The translations under genes and the position numbers were made by a program. Shown here in pieces: positions 1 to 7,406 of a DNA stretch of 60,277 nt. Numbering within the stretch: position 1 is the first letter of the stretch; every line of letters begins with the position of its first letter. The stretch spans positions 1 through 60,277 of the forward strand of contig CANIAP010000009.1 of assembly GCA_947465765.1 (NCBI GenBank), written 5' to 3'. The stretch is from a bacterium. GTDB taxonomy: Bacteria > Margulisbacteria > Marinamargulisbacteria > SXXA01. Below the pieces are notes generated by a model. The model was not told where the DNA came from. It was given only the letters and a program-made list of their open reading frames with translations, and did not search any database.

Positions 1-2
1 CG

Positions 3-149
3 GTGACGCCAATCGGCGCCGAGGATCAATGGGGATTTTCACGGGCGGTTCGCACGGCGGTAATGAATTGGAAATTTCAACCGGGGTCGGTATCTGGGTA
101 TGCGGCTTCTTTCTATATCGTTAAATCGTTTAAATTCAATTTAGACTAG
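3..149 (+). CDS. TonB C-terminal domain, 3' end of a gene cut by the window edge
   Basis: An open frame runs in from the left edge and stops at TAG 147-149. Its 48 visible residues fit the end of a TonB or energy-transducer C-terminal domain: a WGFSRAV segment, then a WKFQPG core and a closing FKFNLD strand, matching the family pattern of an Ala/Val helix, W-[KR]-F-x-P and a final F-x-[LV]-D strand. Such proteins carry proton-motive energy from the inner membrane to outer-membrane receptors or act in related envelope systems. The anchor and start lie outside the window, so the full architecture is unknown. The assignment rests on the motif pattern only. Confidence 0.55.
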   Translation: MTPIGAEDQWGFSRAVRTAVMNWKFQPGSVSGYAASFYIVKSFKFNLD

Positions 150-214
150 TGTAGTGTCCGGCAAATAGCTGGACAGTCGTTTCGGTACCTTCTTTTTCTC
201 CGCGCCTTGGTGTA
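150..214. other. Short spacer with a small imperfect inverted repeat
   Basis: Between the TonB-like stop and the DUF2071 remnant there is a GTGTCC/GGACA inverted repeat near 154-174 with a spacer of about ten bases. It could be a weak terminator or the scar of a mobile element end. No gene is visible here. Confidence 0.2.
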
Positions 215-602
215 ATGCTTGTACTGGTCCGGGCCAAGGTAGGAAGCGTAGGGGTCGCGCCTCGATTTCTCCCGCGTCTACCTGGGGTGAGCCGCTTTCT
301 AGAACTTAACGTTCGGACCTACGTGAAGCACAAGGGTGTGAGCGGCGTCTGGTTCTTCAGTCTGGACGCCACCAGTTGGCTCAGTGTCCGCGGCGCACGC
401 ATGGCGTATTCGCTTCCCTACTTTGATGCCGAAATCTCGGCCACCCAAAGCGGGTTGCTGATCCATTATCAATCGGAGCGGAAGGATTGGCGCAGCGTCC
501 CCGGGTGACCGGCTGGTTTATTCTGTGATTGAACATGATCCTTGGCCTCTCCAACCCGCCCGCGCCTTCACTATGCGGACGTCGTGCATGTCCACGGCGG
601 CC
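215..602 (+). pseudogene. Decayed DUF2071 (YqjF-like) protein gene
   Basis: The frame from 215 to the TGA at 506-508 contains the family's central signature: LPGVSRFLELNVRTYV, then GVWFFSLDA and ARMAYSLPYF. DUF2071 proteins are usually about 230-250 residues and open with a longer N-terminal strand set that is missing here. After 503 the homology continues in another frame (DRLVYSVIEHDPWPLQPAR), which is the C-terminal part of the same family, so a frameshift near 500 splits the gene. A further frame change near 575 gives a piece resembling the family's tail. With two frameshifts and no proper N-terminus, this is best read as a pseudogene. The biochemical role of DUF2071 is not established. 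Confidence 0.6.
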
Positions 603-605
603 CCC

Positions 606-657
606 CAACGTGGATTCGCTAGATCGTCTGCAACTAGGGGTCGACGATTAGCAGGAT
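606..657 (-). pseudogene. Remnant of an armadillo repeat downstream of the ARM gene
   Basis: On the minus strand, just past the stop of the ARM gene at 658, a shifted frame reads LNPANRRPLVADD. This nearly matches the PANRQPLVADG unit inside the ARM gene, and at DNA level 624-660 closely resembles 980-1015. The repeat array therefore once ran further and was cut short by a frameshift and by the junction with the DUF2071 remnant. Confidence 0.6.
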
Positions 658-1395
658 TTAGTTGAAGGGGACCTTGCAACAATTATGAAGTCCCCGTTGA
701 GCATATTCTATTGCACGAGGAGAGGCTGTCCCATTATCGAGAAGTTCCATAAATTGAAAATCAACACCGGCTGCAACTAGGGCTCGGAGATTAGCTGGAT
801 CTTCTGAGATATTGCAAAGTGCCTCGGCAGCATATTCTTTCGCCCAAGGAGGGGCATCCAGATCAAGGAGAAGATGATCCAATTCTCTTGAGAGATTCAT
901 AAGTGCGGCGGTAGCAAACTCTTTTACACGAGGAGTGGCCAACGGATCAACGAGAAATTGACTCAATAAAATATAAAAACCGTCTGCAACTAGGGGTTGG
1001 CGATTAGCCGGGTTTTGGGAGAGATAGAGTATTGTTGTGAGCGATTGAGGCTGCCCTGATGTAAGGTTCGGGGGGGACGGCAACAACCGCAGTGTGACTT
1101 TATCGCTACGATAACCTAGGTCACGGACAGACTTTTCCAAGGTGTCTATAATTCCTAAAAAGGCTTCGTTACTAGCCGGTATAGAAGTGCTGAGACTCGC
1201 ATAGGGTCTTCTAAAGTCTTCCAAAAAAGCATTCATATCCATGCGGACTACTTTATTTGCACAAAGCAAATTAAGCACAGTTTTTACATCAAGAAATGGA
1301 AAGGACTTCCCCATTAAATCTTTGCCAAGAAAAGTGTTTTTAGGGCTCTTTTCATTTAATTTCGTTTCAATAGGCATGCTGACCATTTTATTCAA
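658..1395 (-). CDS. Armadillo-repeat protein with an F-box-like N-terminal motif
   Basis: This 245-residue protein has a C-terminal half of degenerate ARM units, each with an A-x-x-A-L-x-N-[LI]-S core: ATAALMNLS (161-169), AAEALCNIS (189-197) and a last weak unit near 232-240. ARM repeats form helical solenoids that bind other proteins. Residues 31-55 (SFPFLDVKTVLNLLCANKVV) resemble an F-box (F-x-F-L-D-V-K-x-L-L-N-L), the Skp1-binding helix set of eukaryotic ubiquitin ligases; this is inference from one motif. A TTG start at 1395 has AAGGAG seven bases upstream, so I keep it over the ATG three codons in. There is no signal peptide or membrane segment. The 3' end looks truncated, because a further ARM fragment follows in another frame. 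A partner or host target cannot be told from the sequence. Confidence 0.65.
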   Translation of the reverse strand: MNKMVSMPIETKLNEKSPKNTFLGKDLMGKSFPFLDVKTVLNLLCANKVVRMDMNAFLEDFRRPYASLSTSIPASNEAFLGIIDTLEKSVRDLGYRSDKVTLRLLPSPPNLTSGQPQSLTTILYLSQNPANRQPLVADGFYILLSQFLVDPLATPRVKEFATAALMNLSRELDHLLLDLDAPPWAKEYAAEALCNISEDPANLRALVAAGVDFQFMELLDNGTASPRAIEYAQRGLHNCCKVPFN

Positions 1396-1439
1396 AGTAG
1401 GGCTCCTTAAAAGACAATCTCATAGTGAGGGTTTATTAG

Positions 1440-1660
1440 TTATCGGAAAATTGGCTTAAAAAAGTCAGTTTTTTGGGATCATGACAATGGGCTGACGAAA
1501 TTTGTTCGTATTACGTACGGCAAGGCAGCTGACCAGGCGGCTTAACCGTTTAAAATTTTGACCTGCAGATGCAGGGTGTTGAGCGGCATGACAATGGAAT
1601 TAAATTCGGATTCGAGTACGTCCAACGGATCCTGCCCGAATGGATTTGCGTCGCTGAGCT
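1440..1660 (-). pseudogene. Truncated duplicate of the 99-residue unknown gene
   Basis: This stretch repeats 2695-2866 almost base for base (core 1466-1610 against 2721-2866, one substitution plus one T) and then 2982-3035. Relative to the intact copy, about 123 bases between two ATTCGGA direct repeats are missing. The deletion keeps frame and joins DVLESE directly to FNSIVMPLNTLHLQVKILNG. The only start is upstream junk out of the parental context, so the copy is probably not a working gene. It lies directly downstream of the ARM gene at 1669-2604. Confidence 0.7.
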
Positions 1661-1668
1661 TGCCCCAT

Positions 1669-2604
1669 CTATGAGACAGTACACCCAAGAACTCTATTGA
1701 GAATATCAAGTGCCTCGGTAGCATATGCTTTCTCACGATGAGAGGTGTACGAAAAGCTGAGGGATAGACTCAAACCCTCATGAACACCGGCTTCAAGTAG
1801 TTGTTGGCGATTAGCTGCGTTGCCTGAGAGATTCAAAAGTACCCCGGCAACAAATTCTGTAATTCCAGTGTTTAATATACGCCAAGCGAGAAGTTTACTC
1901 ATTGAAAGATGAATATTGTTTGCAATTAGGCATGGGTGGGTATCCTCGTTGCGTGAAAGATTATAAAGTCCCTCGGCAGCATGTTTTTTCGCATTACCAT
2001 TGGCACCGCCACTGAGTAGTGCAACCAATTGAGTAGGAACACCGGCTTTAACTAGGGTTTGTCCATTAACATCGTTATCTGAGAGATTACAAAGTGCCTG
2101 GGCAGCATATTCTTTCTCCTTCTCAGTGGCATTACCACTGAGAATTGCAACCAATTGAGTAGGAATACCGTCTTTAATTGGTTTTTGGGAATTAGCTAGT
2201 TTTCGTGAATCCTCAAGGAGTGCAAAGACAATCTTCTCTAAAATAAGTCTTGCCATTTCTGGAATAAGTGGGGTTATATCCTTTCTCTGCAAAGTGATAC
2301 TCATGGGTGAAACCCCGAATTGATTCAAAATAGATTTAACCCATATGACCTTGCCGGAATCTCTCAAATTCCCTTTTTTAGGGTCTATGGCATCTAAAAT
2401 GGGTTTTAAGCTATCATTTCCGCGCTTCAACTTGGCTGAGATATCGCGTATAGAATGGAGTGTTTTGATCTCCTGTGCAATTTTTGTGGCTGAACTAACA
2501 AGCGGTTCGTTTATTTGCAAAAATGTCATGCACTCGAGTGGAGCAGACACTGCAATGTGTCTGAAAAATAGTTTTTGTCCTGAATAACGGCTATTGGTGT
2601 TCAT
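1669..2604 (-). CDS. Armadillo-repeat protein
   Basis: This 311-residue protein has clear ARM repeats from about 145 to 300. Two adjacent units begin GIPTQLVAILSG and GVPTQLVALLSG and end YAAQALCNLS and HAAEGLYNLS; later units include AGVLLNLS (253-260) with AANRQQLLEAG and a final weaker one. ARM solenoids are protein-binding scaffolds, common in eukaryotes and scattered in bacteria, often in host-associated ones. The N-terminal 140 residues are helical with no recognised domain. ATG 2604 has an AAGGA eight bases upstream. There is no signal peptide. The leader resembles that of the other ARM gene, so the two are probably paralogues. The gene lies between two copies of the 3' part of the 99-residue gene. 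Function unknown. Confidence 0.75.
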   Translation of the reverse strand: MNTNSRYSGQKLFFRHIAVSAPLECMTFLQINEPLVSSATKIAQEIKTLHSIRDISAKLKRGNDSLKPILDAIDPKKGNLRDSGKVIWVKSILNQFGVSPMSITLQRKDITPLIPEMARLILEKIVFALLEDSRKLANSQKPIKDGIPTQLVAILSGNATEKEKEYAAQALCNLSDNDVNGQTLVKAGVPTQLVALLSGGANGNAKKHAAEGLYNLSRNEDTHPCLIANNIHLSMSKLLAWRILNTGITEFVAGVLLNLSGNAANRQQLLEAGVHEGLSLSLSFSYTSHREKAYATEALDILNRVLGCTVS

Positions 2605-2694
2605 TCAAAGTATCCTTCTACTCAACAACATTCAGCGTATACCCATTCCGAAGTGACACCGGGAGCGGCGGCCTTTCCAGATAGCAGTGGTTAT

Positions 2695-2866
2695 TTATCG
2701 GAAAGTTGGCTTGAAAATTTCAGTTTTTTTGGGATCATGACAATGGGCTGACGAAATTTGTTCGTATTACGTACGGCAAGGCAGCTGACCAGGCGGCTTA
2801 ACCGTTTAAAATTTTGACCTGCAGATGCAGGGTATTGAGCGGCATGACAATGGAATTAAATTCGGA
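2695..2866. repeat. Direct repeat B flanking the ARM gene
   Basis: This is the parental copy of the repeat found at 1440-1610. It covers the last part of the 99-residue gene plus about 100 bases after its stop. The two copies are direct and enclose the ARM gene. Confidence 0.75.
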
Positions 2867-3097
2867 GTAACGGAATGGCCGTCCATGGAGGTGTGGGGAC
2901 ATATCGGCGATTTTCCACGTTTCTGGCACCGTCGAATTTGGAACCGGGAGTTCCTTGCCGAGGGTGTCAACGAGGGCGATTAATTCGGATTCGAGTACGT
3001 CCATGGGATCCTGACCGAATGGATTTGCGTCGCTGACGCGTCCTAAATCAAATTCGTCGGGTATCAAATCCGATGGCTCTGGATTGTGGTTACTCAT
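2798..3097 (-). CDS. Unknown 99-residue acidic protein
   Basis: ATG 3097 follows a strong GGGAGG ribosome site by eight bases, which argues for a real gene. The protein is short, acidic in its N-terminal half (PEPSDLIPDEFDLGR, then DPMDVLESEL) and has no signal peptide or membrane segment. I recognise no family. A GatC-like role was considered because of size but the conserved GatC helix pattern is missing. It is divergent from the antiporter-like gene, with about 80 bases between them. Its C-terminal part is duplicated downstream of the ARM gene, so it may have served as the site for an insertion or tandem duplication. Confidence 0.5.
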   Translation of the reverse strand: MSNHNPEPSDLIPDEFDLGRVSDANPFGQDPMDVLESELIALVDTLGKELPVPNSTVPETWKIADMSPHLHGRPFRYSEFNSIVMPLNTLHLQVKILNG

Positions 3098-3179
3098 AGA
3101 ACGTCCCTCCCCTTAGTCCGGTATTCTTCCCGACTTTGGTTACGACGAAACATTTTGTTTTGTGGTACGATCCCGAAAA

Positions 3180-4451
3180 ATGATGACCCTGAATTTCATC
3201 AATGCGTCGGCGACAGTCTGCTTTGGGTTTGCCATTGTGCACACCTTTGCGGTGGGATGGATTCATCCGCTCGCGAATCGATTTTCAGTCGGGACAGCCT
3301 CTCATAATTTAGTGGCGTTGTTCGGTGAGGTTGAAGTCGTGTTTGGGGTATGGGCCGCCCTATGGCTTTGCCTCGTGGGCCTGGTCGGCGGAGTTGGGGC
3401 CGTGTCAGGATATTTGGCCACCTGCAATATGACCGAACCTGCATTTGTTTTTGTTGTAATGACGGTGTGCTCGACCCGGCCGATTTTGCGCGCCACTGAA
3501 ATGGGGATCGAGCGGGTGTCACGATGGATTCCGGGAGCCCCGCCGCTGGTCTATTATTTGGTTTGTATGAGTGTAGGTCCTGTATTGGGAAGTTTTATTA
3601 CGGAACCTGCTGCGATGACGGTCACTGCGATGTTATTGCTCAAACGGTTCTACGGGCGAGGGATATCCCGACGATTAATGTACGTTACCCTGGGGTTGTT
3701 GTTCGTCAATGTTTCGATTGGGGGCGCGTTGACTCCCTATGCGGCCCCGCCGTTGGTGATGGTTGCGGGGCATTGGGGATGGGGGTTCTCGACGGTGATG
3801 ACTCTGTTTGGCTGGAAAGCCATTGTGGCCATTATCGCGGCGACGGGGCTCACTGGTCTTGTGTTTCGAAAGGAGCTTTCAAAGGTGCCCTGGGAATCAG
3901 GCGTTGACCCCGCGCCACACCCGATCCCGTTGTGGGTCATCGCGTCTCACGTCATTTTTTTGGGTGTCATTGTCATGACCGGCCACTCTCTCAAACTATT
4001 TTCGGGGGTGTTTTTGTTCTTTCTGGGATGGGTTACGGTGACGCGTGGCTATCAGGAGGATCTCCGATTTCGACAGGGTCTCCTGGTGGCTTTTTTTTTA
4101 GGAGGGGTAGTGATATTGGGGGCCCCCCAACGGTGGTGGATCGAGTGGCTGATTGTTCATAGTAATATCCCGTCGTTGTTTGTTGGGGCGATGGGGTTGT
4201 CTGCCGTAGTTGATAACGCCGCAGTTACCAGCCTTGCGGCCCAGGTGCCCTTGGCGGACCTAGGAAAAGTTGCCGTGGTTTCGGGGGCCCTTGTGGGGGG
4301 CGGATTGTCGGTGATTGCAAACGCACCGAATCCCATTGGATTTGCATTGTTAGGACGTTTCTTTGGCAAAGATGGAATTCGCCCATTGGGGTTGTTTTTG
4401 GGGGCATTAGGGCCGACTGTGATTGCTGCAGCCTGCTTTTGGTTTTTGTGA
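3180..4451 (+). CDS. Putative Na+/H+ antiporter (PF07399-type membrane protein)
   Basis: The product is a very hydrophobic protein of about 423 residues with some ten to twelve membrane segments. It matches the putative Na+/H+ antiporter family PF07399 (DUF1504): FGEVEVVFGVWA near the first helices, the GSFITEPAAMT motif, GGALTPYAAPP, and the paired SAVVDNAAVTSLAA and SVIANAPNPIGFALL segments of a two-fold repeated transporter. The family is related to the ion transporter superfamily; exchange of Na+ for H+ is predicted rather than proven. A GTG at 3162 is in frame, but the double ATG at 3180/3183 fits the usual N-terminus better; neither has a clear ribosome site. Its stop overlaps the coaX start as TGATG, so the two are translationally coupled. 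Confidence 0.7.
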   Translation: MMTLNFINASATVCFGFAIVHTFAVGWIHPLANRFSVGTASHNLVALFGEVEVVFGVWAALWLCLVGLVGGVGAVSGYLATCNMTEPAFVFVVMTVCSTRPILRATEMGIERVSRWIPGAPPLVYYLVCMSVGPVLGSFITEPAAMTVTAMLLLKRFYGRGISRRLMYVTLGLLFVNVSIGGALTPYAAPPLVMVAGHWGWGFSTVMTLFGWKAIVAIIAATGLTGLVFRKELSKVPWESGVDPAPHPIPLWVIASHVIFLGVIVMTGHSLKLFSGVFLFFLGWVTVTRGYQEDLRFRQGLLVAFFLGGVVILGAPQRWWIEWLIVHSNIPSLFVGAMGLSAVVDNAAVTSLAAQVPLADLGKVAVVSGALVGGGLSVIANAPNPIGFALLGRFFGKDGIRPLGLFLGALGPTVIAAACFWFL

Positions 4452-5173
4452 TGCCGAGATCAAAGACACTACTGGTAGATATTGGTAACTCGTCGATTGA
4501 ATTTGCGCCGTATCAGCGTGGGGTGATCGGCCGATCCCGGCGAATCGCCACAACCAAGGCCCAAGAATGGCTGTCGACGGATCCCTTTTCTACCTACGAT
4601 CGGGTGGTCGCGTCGTCCGTGGTACCGCAAGTGGATCGATTGTTACGCCGGTATTCAATGGTAACTCTGATTGATTTTCGATCGCTTCCCAGGTTGACGC
4701 TCCATCTTAAGAAAACCAGTCAGGTGGGATCCGATCGAATTGTGAACGCATTGGGTGCATACCAAAAATATCAAAAGAGTTGTTTGGTCGTTGATTCTGG
4801 GACGGCCACCACATTTTGTTACGTGGATCGAGATGGGGGCTATCAGGGCGGAATCATCACGCCGGGGATGGGAATCTCGTCGCAAGCCCTTGCGCTATTT
4901 ACTGCAAAAATCCCGTTAATTCGGGTGTCGCCGATTTCCGAAATCATCGGAAAATCCACCAAAGAGGCGGTTCGGATTGGGTTGTACAAAGGGACGATTC
5001 ATATGATTAATGGGTTTATTTCTGAATTTAAAATAATGGATCCCGATGTGGTGGTGATAGGGACTGGAAAAGGATTGCTTCCAGTCAAAGATGCCGTTAA
5101 TTTGGATGAATACGATCCCATTTTAATCCTGAAGGGCTTGGCGGTATGCGCGCAGAATTTGACCATCGTCTGA
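4451..5173 (+). CDS. coaX: Type III pantothenate kinase
   Basis: This is a 240-residue cytoplasmic enzyme that phosphorylates pantothenate, the first step of coenzyme A synthesis. It shows the ASKHA-fold signatures of the CoaX family: DIGNSSIEF at the N-terminus (phosphate loop), SDRIVNALGAY in the middle, VVDSGTATT (second phosphate motif), and GGIITPGMGIS. Type III enzymes need a monovalent cation and resist CoA feedback. The ATG at 4451 overlaps the antiporter stop by one base. It is chosen over the in-frame TTG at 4439 because the beta strand of the fold begins at once after it. Length and motifs are typical. Confidence 0.92.
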   Translation: MPRSKTLLVDIGNSSIEFAPYQRGVIGRSRRIATTKAQEWLSTDPFSTYDRVVASSVVPQVDRLLRRYSMVTLIDFRSLPRLTLHLKKTSQVGSDRIVNALGAYQKYQKSCLVVDSGTATTFCYVDRDGGYQGGIITPGMGISSQALALFTAKIPLIRVSPISEIIGKSTKEAVRIGLYKGTIHMINGFISEFKIMDPDVVVIGTGKGLLPVKDAVNLDEYDPILILKGLAVCAQNLTIV

Positions 5174-5212
5174 TTTTAAAATAAAGTTTGGGGTGTGACA
5201 GAGGTGCAAACA

Positions 5213-5689
5213 ATGGACTTAAAAGAAATAAAACGACTCATCGAAATTGTAGAAGAGGCGAAGATCTCTCACTTCAATATTGAAGTCGAAAACATGAAGA
5301 TCGAAATTAAAAAAGAATTTGGTAGCCATTCAAACGTGGCCCCGATGATTATTCCTCATGCGCCCATGCAAATGGCGGCTCCAGCGCCGAGCGCGGTGAG
5401 TAGTGGTGAAGTTGAGCGATCCGTAGAATTGCCCAAAAAAGACGACAAATTGATCCCGATCAAGTCGCAAATGGTAGGGACGTTCTATACGGCACCTGGG
5501 CCGGACTCGCCGTTGTACGCGACGGTGGGAGATCGGATCGAAATCGGCAAAGTGGTCTGTGTTATCGAAGCCATGAAGCTATTTAATGAAATTGAATCTG
5601 AAGTGGCCGGTGTCGTCGAAAAAATATGTGTTCCTAACGCGACCCCTGTGGAATACGGCCAGGACTTGTTTCTTATTCGTATCGGATGA
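5213..5689 (+). CDS. accB: Biotin carboxyl carrier protein of acetyl-CoA carboxylase
   Basis: This 158-residue carrier holds biotin for the carboxylase that makes malonyl-CoA for fatty acid synthesis. The C-terminal biotinyl domain has the standard VIEAMKLFNEIES motif, with K122 the biotinylated lysine. It is preceded by a Pro/Ala-rich linker (near 45-70) and an N-terminal KEIKRLIEIVEEAKISHFNIE helix typical of AccB. The ATG at 5213 has AGAGG eight bases upstream and gives the usual N-terminus; the GTG at 5195 would add six residues. The usual partner accC is not next to it, so biotin carboxylase must be encoded elsewhere. The stop overlaps recJ as ATGA. Confidence 0.9.
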   Translation: MDLKEIKRLIEIVEEAKISHFNIEVENMKIEIKKEFGSHSNVAPMIIPHAPMQMAAPAPSAVSSGEVERSVELPKKDDKLIPIKSQMVGTFYTAPGPDSPLYATVGDRIEIGKVVCVIEAMKLFNEIESEVAGVVEKICVPNATPVEYGQDLFLIRIG

Positions 5690-7380
5690 AGTCAGCGGCT
5701 CGCCGCTGGCAGCTCTATCCAGCGCAGGGGGCGGTGGCGGAGCGCTTAGCTACCCACTTGTCGGTATCGCCGCTGGTGGGACAAATATTGTTGAATCGAC
5801 AGATACGGTCTTTGTCTCATGCGGCACAGTTTGTTGCACCTGAAGATCAGCCGTGCGATGCCTTGCCTGACGACATGATGCGGCCCGCAGTGGATTTGAT
5901 TACGCGTGCCATTCGCGATAAACAGCGGATATTGGTGTATGGGGACTACGACGTAGATGGGATGACATCGACCTCAATGATGATCCAGTCGTTACGGCGG
6001 GTGGGCGCCAATATTCAGTTTTATCTGCCCCACCGATTTACGGATGGATATGGGCTGACGACGCAGGTCATCCCGACCCTGCAACAGGGCAATTATAACC
6101 TCCTGATCACGCTGGACTGCGGGATTACCAACGTGAAAGAAATTGCGGCGATTCGTGAACAAACCGGGGCCACCGTGATTGTAGTGGATCACCATACGAT
6201 TCCCGACGTGGTGCCGGATGCCCATGCAATTATCAATCCCAAATATTTGCCGCCGGAGGACGTCCGAACAATGATGTGTACGGCAGGGATTGTGTTTCAC
6301 TTGTTGGGGGCGCTTCGAAAATTGGGGAATCTGGATATCAATGTCGATTCGTATGCTGATTTGGCGGCGTTAGGGACGATTGCGGATGTCGTGCCATTGG
6401 TCGGCGAAAATCGGCGAATTGTGGCGGCCGGGTTGCCATCGTTATCGGCACGATCACGATTGGGGATTCGTAAGCTGCTGGAAGTGGCCGGTTTCGAGCG
6501 TCCGTTTGTTACCCCGAGGGATGTAGGTTTTGTCATTGCACCCCGACTCAATGCGGCCGGACGATTGGATTCGGCGATGCGGGGAGTCAATCTCCTCATA
6601 TCCGAAGATGAAGCTGCGGCAGAAGAGATGGCCAAGATATTGAACCGGATGAACGAAGATCGTCAGCAGATTGGTCAGTCGATGTTGCAAGAGGCGATGG
6701 CACAAGTGGCCGATGACGCCGAATCTGAATCGGTGCTGGTGGTTCGGGGGCGCAACTGGCATGCGGGGGTAATTGGTATCACGGCATCCCGATTGGTGGA
6801 GGCTTATAGCCGTCCGGTAGTGATCATTGCCGAAGATGACGAGGTGGGGCGTGGGTCGGCGAGAACCATTGGTAGTGTGAATATCTACGAATTATTAAAA
6901 ACCTGTCAGGATCGTTTTTTGAAATTTGGTGGGCATAAAGAAGCGGCCGGATTTAGTATTTTGCCCGAAAATATTACAGACTTTAAGCGAGAGCTTCAGG
7001 CGGCAGCAAAAGTCATGATTGATGAAAATGACTTGTTGCCCATTCTAAGAATTGACGCGGAATTGGCGCCAGGTCTTTTGAATTTAGAGTTGGCTGAGGC
7101 CTTGGAACGACTGGCACCGTTTGGCCAAGGGAACCCTCCGCCGGTGTTTTATTGCAATACATTGCGACCGGTCGAATTTAAAAAGGTGGGCACTGGGGAC
7201 CATTTGAAAGTCCGATTTGTGGATCCAACAGGTAAAATTGTAGTGGATGCGATTGGTTTTGGTTTGGGCCAAAAATTGGATGTGTGCCATCAAGATCAAA
7301 TGGAATTGGCGTTTACCGTCGAAATTAATCATTGGCGAGGGATGCGGACGCCTCAGCTACAGTTGTTGGATATTCGCTAA
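5686..7380 (+). CDS. recJ: Single-stranded-DNA 5'-3' exonuclease RecJ
   Basis: The 564-residue protein has the full DHH-family set: GDYDVDG (86-92), LDCGI near 141-145, VVDHH (164-168) and ALGTIADVVPLVGENR, followed by the DHHA1 domain with GRGSART and KFGGHKEAAGFSI and an OB-like C-terminal part. RecJ degrades single-stranded DNA from the 5' end in recombination and mismatch or base-excision repair, using Mn2+/Mg2+ bound by the DHH residues. Length is normal. It starts inside the accB stop, so expression is coupled to lipid-biosynthesis genes. The rel gene follows after 26 bases. Confidence 0.95.
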   Translation: MKSAARRWQLYPAQGAVAERLATHLSVSPLVGQILLNRQIRSLSHAAQFVAPEDQPCDALPDDMMRPAVDLITRAIRDKQRILVYGDYDVDGMTSTSMMIQSLRRVGANIQFYLPHRFTDGYGLTTQVIPTLQQGNYNLLITLDCGITNVKEIAAIREQTGATVIVVDHHTIPDVVPDAHAIINPKYLPPEDVRTMMCTAGIVFHLLGALRKLGNLDINVDSYADLAALGTIADVVPLVGENRRIVAAGLPSLSARSRLGIRKLLEVAGFERPFVTPRDVGFVIAPRLNAAGRLDSAMRGVNLLISEDEAAAEEMAKILNRMNEDRQQIGQSMLQEAMAQVADDAESESVLVVRGRNWHAGVIGITASRLVEAYSRPVVIIAEDDEVGRGSARTIGSVNIYELLKTCQDRFLKFGGHKEAAGFSILPENITDFKRELQAAAKVMIDENDLLPILRIDAELAPGLLNLELAEALERLAPFGQGNPPPVFYCNTLRPVEFKKVGTGDHLKVRFVDPTGKIVVDAIGFGLGQKLDVCHQDQMELAFTVEINHWRGMRTPQLQLLDIR

Positions 7381-7406
7381 AGCGAAGTGGAGTGAAATAA
7401 ATACAA

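Noticed and set aside
2798..3097. GatC amidotransferase subunit
   Set aside because: Only the size fits; the GatC helix pattern is missing.
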